A stretch of DNA of 31,840 nucleotides from a virus. The notes below the pieces were generated by a model. It had not been told where the DNA came from and ran no database searches. It worked only from the letters and a program-made list of their open reading frames with translations. Both the position numbers and the translations under genes were made by a program. Every line of letters begins with the position of its first letter. Position 1 is the first letter of the stretch. The stretch spans positions 1 to 31,840 of the IMG/VR virus record IMGVR_UViG_3300044994_000197. One strand, 5' to 3'. Below, in pieces: positions 1-7,017 of this stretch.

Positions 1-48
1 GGGTTCCAGCTGTGACCTTTAGTTCGCCAATGGATATTCCGAAAGTCA
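1..48. repeat. Left copy of 48-bp terminal direct repeat
   Basis: Bases 1-48 are identical to bases 31793-31840. The repeat lies inside a coding frame that continues correctly across the join, so it is the overlap of a circular or terminally redundant map rather than two genomic copies. The unit length is then 31,792 bp. Basis: read directly in the sequence. Confidence 0.97.
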
Positions 49-230
49 GACCAATAAAAGAGATGCTGATTGGCCCCACGCAAACATTGGAGTTTGCGAA
101 ATTGGTACACGATTGGTGCGAGTCTGTGGGAACTCCTGTTTTTTGGGTCGATGAGGATGACAGCTTAGGACCAAATTGGGCAAAGCGAAGAGTTACACCT
201 GATGAACTTAAAAGTGGATGGGCCGATTGA
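1..230 (+). CDS. Helix-turn-helix protein, 3' part (begins at 31510)
   Basis: C-terminal part of the gene that starts at 31510. Codons are in phase from base 3, after the TGG codon split over the join, and end at TGA 228-230. Taken alone it would look like a GTG-started peptide of 72 residues from base 12, but that start is an artefact of where the circle was opened. The segment is mixed alpha/beta in character, with an acidic WVDEDD stretch. No catalytic motif is visible. Confidence 0.85.
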   Translation, partial: VPAVTFSSPMDIPKVRPIKEMLIGPTQTLEFAKLVHDWCESVGTPVFWVDEDDSLGPNWAKRRVTPDELKSGWAD

Positions 231-294
231 GCCAGAGGAGGTGAGGCGAAGTGTGCCATTTGGTGGCGGTGGGTGAGGTTGGCTGAGAAATGGT

Positions 295-369
295 TTGCTT
301 GCACGCTGGGGCGTGTGCTAATGGCCGGGGGGTCTTGTTAGCGAGGTGGTTCGATTCCACCCAAGCATT
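295..369 (+). other. tRNA-like 3' half (T-arm and acceptor-like pairing) of unknown role
   Basis: Bases 345-361 form a textbook T-arm: stem GGTGG/CCACC around loop TTCGATT. TGCTTG at 296-301 can pair with CAAGCA at 362-367, at the spacing expected of a 75-nt tRNA. The middle does not fold as a tRNA: there is no 5-bp anticodon stem with a 7-nt loop and T33, and the D region instead forms a GC-rich hairpin at 301-318. I read it as a tRNA remnant, or a tRNA-3'-end mimic such as a former attachment site. The 231-345 gap otherwise holds only a strong ribosome site (GAGGAGGTGA near 235) with no convincing gene behind it. Confidence 0.35.
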
Positions 370-402
370 TTCGGAAGAATCAAAATTCACACGGTAGTAA
401 AC

Positions 403-1359
403 ATGCAAGCATTAGCAAATGTGCAGGGCGGATTTTCGCTCGACCAAGTTGAGTTAATCAAGCGGACGATTGCGAAAGGTGCGTCAGACGATGAGTTGAG
501 TTTGTTCATTAACGTCTGCAATAAGACGGGTCTGGACCCGTTCATGAAGCAAATTTACGCGGTGTTTCGTTGGGACTCGAAACTGGGTCGCAACGTCATG
601 TCGATTCAGGTGAGCATTGACGGTTTGCGTTTGCAGGCTGCACGATCTGGTGAGATTGACGGGCAGGACGGCCCCTACTGGTGTGCAGAAGATGGCATTT
701 GGAAAGAGGTTTGGTTGTCAGATAAACCGCCCGCAGCTGCCAAAGTGTTGGTGTACCGTCGTGGTTGTTCACATCCCTTCGTTGGGATCGCTCGATTCGA
801 TGCGTATAAGCAAACTCAAAAGGATGGCAAACTGACTACCTTTTGGGCACGGATGCCCGATCTGATGATTGCGAAGGTCGCTGAATCGTTGGCGCTTCGC
901 AAGGCATTTCCTGCGGAATTGTCGGGGCTTTATTCGGGTGAAGAAATGGGTGAGGAACCCGTTGTCGAAGCCATTCAAGCTCCAAAAACGCAACCACAAA
1001 CTCAACAAGCAATCGCACACACGCCACAACAACCAGTGCCAAGCGAACGGGTTGAGGACGCTGAGTATTCACCTGTGTCTGTGCCTGTTGGCACAACAAA
1101 CAATACTCCACAACCAACAGCACGCACGCCGGTTATCGTGTTACCGGCTGATTCAATGAAGATGCTCTTAAAGCAATTTCAACGGCTGGAACGCTCGTGG
1201 TATGCAGCAAAAACCAAAGAGTGGGTGAGCAAGGTTTTGGGCCGTGCAATCCCCTCAGATATGCAACTCGGTGAGTTGACAGAAGAAGAAGCGAACACGC
1301 TCTACTCTGCGTTGGAAGAGATTGCAGCGAAGAAGAAAACGAAAGCGGGTGCAGTATGA
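403..1359 (+). CDS. bet: Single-strand annealing protein, Bet/RecT family
   Basis: This protein of 318 residues is a phage recombinase of the lambda Bet kind, which anneals complementary single strands during recombination and replication. Family-like features are DELSLFINVCNKTGLDPFMK, the RNVMSIQVSIDGLR segment and LRKAFPAELSGLYSGEEM closing the core at about residue 190. A Gln/Pro/Thr-rich linker and a short charged C-terminal part follow, as is usual for partner-binding tails. I chose ATG 403 because a GTG at 346 would start inside the tRNA-like arm and add residues outside the family. Its stop overlaps the start of the YqaJ exonuclease by 4 nt (ATGA), so the two are coupled as a Red-type pair. 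Confidence 0.9.
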   Translation: MQALANVQGGFSLDQVELIKRTIAKGASDDELSLFINVCNKTGLDPFMKQIYAVFRWDSKLGRNVMSIQVSIDGLRLQAARSGEIDGQDGPYWCAEDGIWKEVWLSDKPPAAAKVLVYRRGCSHPFVGIARFDAYKQTQKDGKLTTFWARMPDLMIAKVAESLALRKAFPAELSGLYSGEEMGEEPVVEAIQAPKTQPQTQQAIAHTPQQPVPSERVEDAEYSPVSVPVGTTNNTPQPTARTPVIVLPADSMKMLLKQFQRLERSWYAAKTKEWVSKVLGRAIPSDMQLGELTEEEANTLYSALEEIAAKKKTKAGAV

Positions 1360-1988
1360 CCTTGTCACAATCGTTCGTTAAACGGGATTTGGTGCAAGGC
1401 TCGTTGACGTGGCTTGATTGGCGACGGTGGGCCGTGACTGCATCGGACATTGCAGCGATTGTGGGATTGAGTCCGTATACGACCCGTGACCAGATCATGC
1501 AACAGAAGGTCATCGGGACACAACCCAAAATGAATTTTGCGATGCAACGGGGGCAGAACCTTGAACCCGAAGCACGCCGACGGTTTGAGGGGGTGATGAG
1601 AAAGAACTACCCTGCGTGCTGCGTGGAGCATTGTGAACAAAGTTGGATGCGAGCTTCGCTTGATGGATTATCTCACGATAACGAAATTGTTGAGATAAAA
1701 GCACCGAGTTGGAAAGTGCATGAGATGGCGTTATCGGGTTTTCTTCCCGATCACTACATGGCCCAAGTTCAATGGCAACTGTTGGTGACGGGGTTGGATT
1801 TAGCTTGGTTCGTGACGATTTCGCTGAAGCGTGATTTCGTTCCCACGCAACAATTAGCGAGCGTGCGAGTCACGCCGAATCCCGAATTGCAAGCGTTTCT
1901 GCTCGAAGAGGGTGAGAAATTTTACACGGAATTGATGGCCGAAAAATTAGCATTGCCCCCGATTCCACTGAATAACGATCCGAATTGA
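1356..1988 (+). CDS. YqaJ/lambda-exonuclease family recombination nuclease
   Basis: A 210-residue nuclease that resects double-stranded ends to supply single strands to the annealing protein encoded just upstream. The N-terminal WLDWRRWAVTASDIAAIVGLSPY is the classic YqaJ opening (W...R...TASD...G.SPY). MQRGQNLEPEARRRFE gives the E-containing motif, and MRASLDGLSHDNEIVEIKAP carries the catalytic D...E.K triad at about residues 103-117. HYMAQVQWQLLVTG supplies the later Q.Q motif. All the key acidic and Lys residues are present, so an active enzyme is expected. The ATGA overlap with the upstream gene argues for one transcript and coupled translation. Confidence 0.92.
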   Translation: MTLSQSFVKRDLVQGSLTWLDWRRWAVTASDIAAIVGLSPYTTRDQIMQQKVIGTQPKMNFAMQRGQNLEPEARRRFEGVMRKNYPACCVEHCEQSWMRASLDGLSHDNEIVEIKAPSWKVHEMALSGFLPDHYMAQVQWQLLVTGLDLAWFVTISLKRDFVPTQQLASVRVTPNPELQAFLLEEGEKFYTELMAEKLALPPIPLNNDPN

Positions 1989-2095
1989 AACTTCGAGAAG
2001 CGTTAGAGAATACGCCTGAGCTTGTTTCTCAGGGGAAAACGACAATACCTGAACCATTGGATTGCGTGAAGAGTTGTGTCAAGATTGTGTGTTGA
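1985..2095 (+). CDS. Possible small protein, 36 residues, TTG start
   Basis: TTG at 1985 overlaps the stop of the exonuclease gene (TTGA), and the frame stays open for 36 codons: LREALENTPELVSQ, then a Cys-containing end (DCVKSCVKIVC). No Shine-Dalgarno is seen, so expression would rely on coupling. The same TTGA overlap occurs at 7563 and 25017, which makes it worth recording. I do not recognise the product. Confidence 0.3.
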   Translation: MKLREALENTPELVSQGKTTIPEPLDCVKSCVKIVC

Positions 2096-2098
2096 TTA

Positions 2099-2200
2099 AT
2101 GAACGGAATATCCGCAGCGAGAGTTCGTCAGATTATTGCAGTTGCAATTGAGAAAGTTAAATCTCACACACAACAATTTGGATTGAGTTTTAGTGTGTGA
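2099..2200 (+). CDS. Possible small basic protein, 33 residues
   Basis: ATG 2099 to TGA 2198-2200, 3 nt after the preceding small frame. The peptide (MNGISAARVRQIIAVAIEKV then KSHTQQFGLSFSV) could form one amphipathic helix. No clear ribosome site. The remaining 2201-2319 stretch is non-coding and can form CGAAGCC/GGCTTCG pairing at about 2269-2298, just ahead of the ribosome site of the next gene. Confidence 0.3.
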   Translation: MNGISAARVRQIIAVAIEKVKSHTQQFGLSFSV

Positions 2201-2319
2201 ATTTGTGCCTGTTGTTGTGACTTGGTGCTTATCCTTTCGGGCTAAGTTGCAAGAAAAGGGTTCATACCCCGAAGCCGTTCAAATCGGCAAACAGGCTTCG
2301 CCTAATGGAGAGATTCTTG

Positions 2320-2652
2320 ATGAAACGTTTGATTCTTGCCCTCGTTGTTGCATTGGCTTGCAAAAGCCAATCACAAGCGTTCTTTTTCCGATGTGGGCCG
2401 TGTGTCCCCTGTCAACCACGCCCCATGCAGGTGTGCCAACCATGCCAACCGAGTTACGCACAACCGGTTTACACAACGGGAACTGTGTTCCCACAAGCAC
2501 AACCATTCACACCATCACCCGTGCAAACGGTGGGTTACTCGGATGGTGGAGTGATGCAGACACCGGGGTTCCCTTACCAGAATCAAGGGTTCAACGGTCA
2601 ATGGATTCGTTACCCAAATCAAGGGTGTGCAAACGGGAATTGTCTTCGATAG
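2320..2652 (+). CDS. Secreted Cys/Pro/Gln-rich small protein
   Basis: A 110-residue protein with a clear signal peptide: MKRLILALVVALACKSQSQA, with cleavage expected near residue 20. ATG 2320 is preferred over ATG 2305 because GGAGAG sits 7 nt upstream of 2320, while 2305 would bury that site in the coding region. The mature part is low complexity, with CGPC and CQPC pairs early, then Tyr/Pro/Gln/Gly-rich sequence and a terminal CANGNC. It resembles in style the small exported proteins abundant in planctomycetes, and the phage product of 14940-15362. The paired cysteines suggest disulphides or metal binding outside the cytoplasm. An envelope-modifying role is inference. Confidence 0.7.
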   Translation: MKRLILALVVALACKSQSQAFFFRCGPCVPCQPRPMQVCQPCQPSYAQPVYTTGTVFPQAQPFTPSPVQTVGYSDGGVMQTPGFPYQNQGFNGQWIRYPNQGCANGNCLR

Positions 2653-2758
2653 ACAACAGGGGAACAATCAAAAGCATGTGACAGTAACCCCCAAAAAAAA
2701 TGCTGATTATGCCGAAAACCTGATCGAGAAACAAGTGACAGCCGGAGAGACGGCAACC

Positions 2759-2831
2759 CAGAGAGTGGAGCAGTTGGTAGCTCGTGAGAGTCATGATCTC
2801 AAGGTCGGTGGTTCGAGTCCATCCTCTCTGA
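2759..2831 (+). tRNA. tRNA with anticodon CAT (Met, or Ile if C34 is lysidine-modified)
   Basis: A 73-nt cloverleaf. Acceptor CAGAGAG/CTCTCTG has seven perfect pairs; D-stem GAGC/GCTC encloses loop AGTTGGTA; anticodon stem TGAGA/TCTCA encloses loop GTCATGA; T-stem GGTGG/CCATC has one G-T pair around TTCGAGT. The discriminator is A and CCA is not encoded. The anticodon stem lacks the three G-C pairs of an initiator, so it is an elongator Met or a CAT-type Ile tRNA. Position 37 is G, where tRNAs reading A-starting codons normally carry A, and position 32 is G, also unusual. It stands between the secreted-protein gene and the primase gene on the same strand. Confidence 0.88.
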
Positions 2832-2859
2832 ATCGATTAAACAAACGGAGTCATGCCAG

Positions 2860-2930
2860 ATGGCAAAGAAAGAGGAAGCGACACCATGAATTATCACACC
2901 CCTAACCGATTGGAGACAAACGAGCCGTGA
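2860..2930 (+). other. Two linked mini-frames leading into the primase start
   Basis: ATG 2860, with GGAG about 9 nt upstream, encodes MAKKEEATP and stops in TGA 2887-2889. ATG 2886 overlaps that stop (ATGA), encodes MNYHTPNRLETNEP and stops in TGA 2928-2930. That stop overlaps the GTG start of the primase at 2927 (GTGA). A relay of this shape could feed ribosomes into the large gene. It could also be chance, as both frames are very short. Confidence 0.35.
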
Positions 2931-5272
2931 CGCAGTTGCAAATAGCTCTCGATCTCCGAGCAGTTGGAATTAGTGTGATACCTACAGACCCCACAGGCAG
3001 AAAGGAACCAACGAACGGGAAGTGGGATGCTGATAGGGTTTATGAAGATCGGAAAACGAAAGCCAAAATGAAGGGTGCATATTCCTTGCTACCTTGGGCT
3101 TTGTTTCGTTCGCGTTTGCCGTCTGAGGCTGAGTTAAAGCGGTGGTTTGGTGGGCCTGAATGCGGGATGCCCGCACTTGGAATGGCTGCGGTGTGTGGTG
3201 CTGTTAGTGGTGGGCTAGAGTGCCTTGATTTTGATGAGCTTGGTTATTTCGAGCAATGGGTAGCCGAGGTTATCAAAGAAGTCCCGAATCTGTTTGAGTT
3301 GATTTGCATGGTTGAGACCCCTTCGGGTGGAAACCATGTCTGGTATCGAGCGGATCACGTGTCAGGAAACAAACCGTTAGCACGCCGACCCGCATCAGAA
3401 GCGGAGTTGAAAGTCAAGCCAGAACAGAAATCATATGTGTTGATCGAGACACGCGGAGAAGGGGGATACGCCATCATACCCGGTTCATGTGCCGATGCTC
3501 ACGAAGATCACAAGGAATATCGATACTCGATTTCGACGTTGACCCAAGTGAAAAAAATCACCGACCTTCAACGGTCGATTTTCCTTCGAGTGGCTTCTTC
3601 GTTCGATCAACTGGTCGAAGATCGACAGATCAACGCAGAGGAAACGGCACGGTCGAAGAGTTTGCGGGTTGGTGACGATTTCGAGATGAGGGCCTCGTGG
3701 CGTGACATCCTCGAACCGCACGGTTGGCGGTTAGATTCGGGGACGTGGGAGAGGGGACGGTTGACCCGTCCCGGAAAAGATCGTGGTTGTAGTGCGACGA
3801 TTGGCTACGCCGTGAGTGGGGGTGTTCCGTTGCTCAAGGTGTTCACATCGAGCGCAGGAATCGATCCGGGGGCATACGGGAAGTTTCGAGCCTATGCCCA
3901 TCTCAATCATCGCAGTGATTACAGTGCGACGGCACGCGATTTGAGTTTACGCGGTTACGGGGTTCAGAATAGCCCCTCACGAGGCCCACAACAACGCAAG
4001 CACGACGGGCAGCCCCAACAGCGATTGCCAGAAGAAACAACGGCAAACGGGGCTGCTGCCCCACAGAAAACAAAACCACAACCCAAGAAACAGAGTTTTT
4101 CAACACTTAAAGTAGCAGAGTCCAAAATCGTGAACGTGAATTGGCTTGTCCACAGAAAGATACCCGCCGGAAAAATGGTGTTGCTCGCTGGTGAGGGTGG
4201 CATGGGGAAATCAACCCTCGTGCGTCACCTGATTGCGAAGCTCACGACAGGGCAACCTGCGTTTGGCTTGAATTACGAGCCTGACGGCCCTTGTGATGTT
4301 TTGTTGGTGTCGGTCGAAGATTCGCTTTCAGATACAGTTGCACCCCATTTGCTGGCGGAGGGAGCCGATTGTAACCGTGTGCATTTTGTTACGGGGACAA
4401 ACGATCCTGACACGCAAAAACCGCGACCGGTTGACCTTCGAGAGATTGAACCATTTGAGACGTTTATCGAGGCAAACCCTGCTTGTAAATTGATCGTGAT
4501 TGACCCGATCATGTCGTTTATTTCGCGTGCGGGAATCAATGAGGCGAAGGCTAGTGATGTTCGTTATATGCTCGATCCGTTGATCGATTTAGCAGAGCGA
4601 ACCAATGTCACCGTGATGCTGATTGCTCACTTCTCGAAAGACAAGCAGGCAAAGGCATCGGACCGGATTGCGGGTGCAGCTGCGTTTCGTGATGCGTGCC
4701 GTGTGGCCTATATGTTTGGACCTCACCCACTGTTGGCAGAACAACGAGTTATGGCGGTCGTGAAGAATAATATCTCAGGGTTAGACCAAAGTTCATTAGC
4801 TTTTTCGCGTCGCTATCTCACACCCGACGAAGCCAACGAGGTGATGCAACATCCCCAATTTGATCAACTTCGAGACGATCAACGCGAAGAAATGCGGGCA
4901 CAGTTAGCCGTGATTGTGTCGCATGGTGTGACCGACACAACGGCAGATGAATCGGCATCGGCGAAGCCACGCACAGTGGCAGAAAGGGCGATTGGGCGTT
5001 CTGTGAGTAAAAAACAACAGGAAGCCGTTGATTGGCTTCGCCAACGCGCTTTGGGTGGTGTGCGGTGGCCTGACGGTGTATTAGAAGCCGACGCAATCAA
5101 ACATGGCTTTTCAATTTGGGAATTTCGGCGAGCAAAAACCATTCTCAAAACGGAAGGATATCAAGCAAAACCAATCGGCGTGAATTGGTATTTCGGCTTC
5201 GGAGATATCCGAACCCTTCCTGAACCCGAAGCAGCAAACAACGCAAGCAACGAAGAGGAGATACCACAGTGA
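2927..5272 (+). CDS. Prim-pol primase fused to RepA-like AAA helicase
   Basis: A 781-residue replication protein. Residues of about 1-200 are an archaeo-eukaryotic-type primase-polymerase domain: LECLDFDE carries the metal-binding D.D at about 101-103, TPSGGNHVWYR is the SGG.H motif at about 131-141, and ETRGEGGYAIIPGS matches the closing RG.GGY region near 174-187. A Gln/Pro/Lys-rich linker (about 345-390) leads to a RecA/RepA-type ATPase with Walker A GEGGMGKST at 422-430 and Walker B LIVIDP near 522-527. ASDRIAGAAAFRDACR is a family-like sensor region. It would make primers and unwind DNA at the origin, leaving elongation to the host polymerase, since no phage polymerase is seen. The start is GTG 2927, with GGAG upstream at 2912-2915. 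Confidence 0.9.
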   Translation: MTQLQIALDLRAVGISVIPTDPTGRKEPTNGKWDADRVYEDRKTKAKMKGAYSLLPWALFRSRLPSEAELKRWFGGPECGMPALGMAAVCGAVSGGLECLDFDELGYFEQWVAEVIKEVPNLFELICMVETPSGGNHVWYRADHVSGNKPLARRPASEAELKVKPEQKSYVLIETRGEGGYAIIPGSCADAHEDHKEYRYSISTLTQVKKITDLQRSIFLRVASSFDQLVEDRQINAEETARSKSLRVGDDFEMRASWRDILEPHGWRLDSGTWERGRLTRPGKDRGCSATIGYAVSGGVPLLKVFTSSAGIDPGAYGKFRAYAHLNHRSDYSATARDLSLRGYGVQNSPSRGPQQRKHDGQPQQRLPEETTANGAAAPQKTKPQPKKQSFSTLKVAESKIVNVNWLVHRKIPAGKMVLLAGEGGMGKSTLVRHLIAKLTTGQPAFGLNYEPDGPCDVLLVSVEDSLSDTVAPHLLAEGADCNRVHFVTGTNDPDTQKPRPVDLREIEPFETFIEANPACKLIVIDPIMSFISRAGINEAKASDVRYMLDPLIDLAERTNVTVMLIAHFSKDKQAKASDRIAGAAAFRDACRVAYMFGPHPLLAEQRVMAVVKNNISGLDQSSLAFSRRYLTPDEANEVMQHPQFDQLRDDQREEMRAQLAVIVSHGVTDTTADESASAKPRTVAERAIGRSVSKKQQEAVDWLRQRALGGVRWPDGVLEADAIKHGFSIWEFRRAKTILKTEGYQAKPIGVNWYFGFGDIRTLPEPEAANNASNEEEIPQ

Positions 5273-5552
5273 CAAGCGTTTTACGGTTGATGGGCCTTTC
5301 GATATGTTGCCCGGCGAATCGCTTCTGGGAACGTCGATTGAGAACATCGAAATGCCCGATGACCTCATTGCTATCGCTAACGGAAAATCCACACTCGCAC
5401 GCTGTTTTCTGTTGGTCTATGTGACACCCATTGAACCCGGATTCAAAGGAAAAATCACACTGGAACTCACGAATAACTGCCCCGTGCCCCTCAAAATTTA
5501 TGGTGAACACCAATGCCAATGCGACTACCGGCGGAGATGGAAACAAAGGTGA
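5271..5552 (+). pseudogene. dCTP-deaminase/dUTPase-like remnant lacking its N-terminus
   Basis: The frame reads RFTVDGPFDMLPGESLLGTS, then PDDLIAIANGKSTLAR and IEPGFKGKITLEL. These match the conserved core of dCTP deaminases and dUTPases (VDG.PF.L.PGE..LG, the G+SSLAR nucleotide loop, and PGF.G.ITLE with the catalytic Glu). Homology begins upstream of the only ATG (5304), so the family's first 80-90 residues are missing. The frame is open back to 5184 inside the primase gene. Two residues are also absent before IEPGF, and the C-terminus after PLKIY is not family-like. I read this as a deletion-truncated gene at the end of the primase gene. A shortened product from ATG 5304 (82 residues) remains possible. 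Confidence 0.65.
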
Positions 5553-6073
5553 TGGAACTCCTAGCGAAGAACGGGGGAACGATCACCCAAACGAACCAAC
5601 AGCCGTTGAACCAAGCGAACCCAACGAGCTTACCCCCAAACGGTTTGCCATCGAAGAAGCAACCGTCGAAGCCCTTGAGCGAGACGAAGACGGCTTCGAG
5701 TACGCCAACGACAGTGAAGAAGAAGCAGCCGGACTCGAAGAGGCCATCAAAGGGTAAGTCTAAATACCGGAATAGGAAGTTTGTGATTGATGGTGTGAAA
5801 TGGGACTCTGAGAGAGAATACGTGCGTTGGTTGGTGTTATTTGAATGGTTCTCGAAGGGTCTCATTTCACACCTGAGACGGCAGGTAAAGTACAAAATCA
5901 CGCATAATAATGAGTTTATTTGTGTGTACAAAGCGGACTTTGTTTATGTTCGCAACGGGAGTTTGGTCGTGGAGGATGTGAAAAGTGATTTCACGGCCAA
6001 GCTCCCCGTCTATCGCCTCAAAAAGAAATTGATGAAAGCCCACTATGGCATTGAGATTACGGAGATCAAGTGA
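5513..6073 (+). CDS. DUF1064-like phage nuclease
   Basis: A 186-residue protein. The N-terminal half is a Lys/Pro/Thr/Gln-rich, probably unstructured tail. From about residue 80 it is the compact DUF1064 type: KYRNRKFVIDGVKWDSEREY, then KADFVYVRNGSLVVEDVKSD and a C-terminal PVYRLKKKLMKAHYGIEITEI. The E, D and E.VK residues form a PD-(D/E)XK-like set, so a structure-specific nuclease that trims recombination or replication intermediates is the usual inference. The start could also be ATG 5519 or 5552; ATG 5513 has a weak GGTGA upstream. Its 5' end overlaps the dCTP-deaminase remnant, which suggests rearrangement here. Confidence 0.8.
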   Translation: MPMRLPAEMETKVMELLAKNGGTITQTNQQPLNQANPTSLPPNGLPSKKQPSKPLSETKTASSTPTTVKKKQPDSKRPSKGKSKYRNRKFVIDGVKWDSEREYVRWLVLFEWFSKGLISHLRRQVKYKITHNNEFICVYKADFVYVRNGSLVVEDVKSDFTAKLPVYRLKKKLMKAHYGIEITEIK

Positions 6074-6075
6074 CC

Positions 6076-6204
6076 ATGACCTTCGGATCGTTATTCAGTG
6101 GAATCGGGGGCATCGATCTTGGTCTCACTTGGGCAGGAATGGAATGCAATTGGTATTCAAATCTAACCCCTCCCCAACTATCACGTCATCGAGAAATGCC
6201 GTAA
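6076..6204 (+). pseudogene. Truncated C5-cytosine DNA methyltransferase, N-terminal fragment
   Basis: ATG 6076, 2 nt after the preceding stop, begins MTFGSLFSGIGGIDLGLTWA and continues GMECNW. This is the motif I (SAM-binding FSGIGG..LGL) opening of a Dcm-type methyltransferase. After about 26 residues the similarity stops, and the frame closes at TAA 6202-6204 with no catalytic PC motif. The last 24 nt overlap the 3' end of the convergent tail-tube gene. The fragment cannot methylate DNA. It marks a deletion, or a population variant, exactly at the junction of the early and late arms. Confidence 0.75.
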
Positions 6205-6684
6205 AACTCCGCTACCAGCGTCGTAGGGGAGTAATTGCAACTTTACCGGCACTTTCCGCAATTTGGTCGTAAATAGCAGCTTGACTGGGTATCCGGGAGC
6301 AAGGAGAGCCTTGCTGGCCGTCAAGCTCGCAGGCGATGCCTCCGCAGGCGTGTTTGCCACAGCTGTCAACACCGACGCAACGGCCAAATTACTCGCCAAC
6401 CGACCAATCGGATTAGCCGCGTTCGTGAGAATGCCCAACGCACTGGAAACGATCGTGTATGGGACAATCGAACCGGCTTTGTAAGCCTTGCCGGTGTATT
6501 CAAGAGTCACATTTCGACCCCGCCAAATCCAGTCGATGATTGTACCACCGTAAGCGTCAGAATCGTCGATCAATTCTTCGACGGTCTGTTGCTCCAATGC
6601 GTAGCCGTCGTCGTCTGTAATACCCGTATCGACGCTGTTGTATGTGTGTGCGTATCGACCCGAAATAAATGTATCAAGAGCCAT
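6181..6684 (-). CDS. Probable major tail tube protein
   Basis: 167 residues, last gene of the late arm. A perfect ribosome site (AAGGAGG) precedes ATG 6684, consistent with high expression. The N-terminal half (SGRYAHTYNSVDTGITDDDG, then WRGRNVTLEYTGK) looks like a beta-rich tube subunit. A stretch rich in Ala, Ser and Thr follows. The position after the capsid, connector and terminator genes is where a tail tube gene is expected, and the tape measure gene is the first late gene on the other side of the early arm. The assignment rests on position, size and expression signal rather than a clear family motif. The alternative is a head decoration protein. Confidence 0.5.
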   Translation of the reverse strand: MALDTFISGRYAHTYNSVDTGITDDDGYALEQQTVEELIDDSDAYGGTIIDWIWRGRNVTLEYTGKAYKAGSIVPYTIVSSALGILTNAANPIGRLASNLAVASVLTAVANTPAEASPASLTASKALLAPGYPVKLLFTTKLRKVPVKLQLLPYDAGSGVLRHFSMT

Positions 6685-7015
6685 TGGTTTCCTCCTTTAA
6701 CTCAACTTCATCGACACTTTTTTGCTTTGCATCGTTCGCTGTTTTCCAAACGTCGGTTAAACGACAATTCGGACAATTCACGGCATCGGGTTCGGCACTG
6801 TGCATTGTTGTTTCTGTTGGCTTTTGGCCACAGGCCAAAACACCACAACCACGATTCTTGATGATGGCGTGCGGGGCCATGAAGTGGATTGTCCGTAAGG
6901 AAATCACAGTGTTAGCCATGTCGTTCTGAGTGGCATCGGCCCCGCATTTTTTGCAGGTGGGGGCATCGCCCCAAAAATCGGTTGTACAGTTGAGACAACG
7001 GAACGGCCTTGCCAT
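6674..7015 (-). CDS. Zinc-ribbon protein of unknown function
   Basis: 113 residues from ATG 7015, which has AGGTG 6 nt upstream and starts just after the stop of the previous gene; a GTG at 7021 overlapping that stop is an alternative. CLNC (about residue 7) and CKKC (about 21) form one zinc knuckle. A later CGVLACG and CPNC could form a second. It lies between a neck protein and the presumed tail tube gene, and its 3' end overlaps the next gene by 11 nt. Small Cys-rich proteins in this position are seen in some phages, but I cannot assign a role. Confidence 0.7.
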   Translation of the reverse strand: MARPFRCLNCTTDFWGDAPTCKKCGADATQNDMANTVISLRTIHFMAPHAIIKNRGCGVLACGQKPTETTMHSAEPDAVNCPNCRLTDVWKTANDAKQKSVDEVELKEETNGS

Positions 7016-7017
7016 AA

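Noticed and set aside
346-402. Upstream GTG start for the annealing protein
   Set aside because: It lies in the tRNA-like T-arm and adds 19 residues not seen in the family; ATG 403 fits better.
2193-2681. 162-residue frame over the secreted-protein gene
   Set aside because: Out of frame with the signal-peptide gene at 2320-2652, which has the ribosome site and a coherent product.
2627-2905. 92-residue plus-strand frame from 2627
   Set aside because: It runs straight through the tRNA at 2759-2831 and has no ribosome site.
5431-5757. Acidic 108-residue frame overlapping the deaminase remnant and the DUF1064 gene
   Set aside because: It has no ribosome site or family match. Its composition follows from the Lys/Pro/Gln-coding bases of the DUF1064 frame read out of phase.
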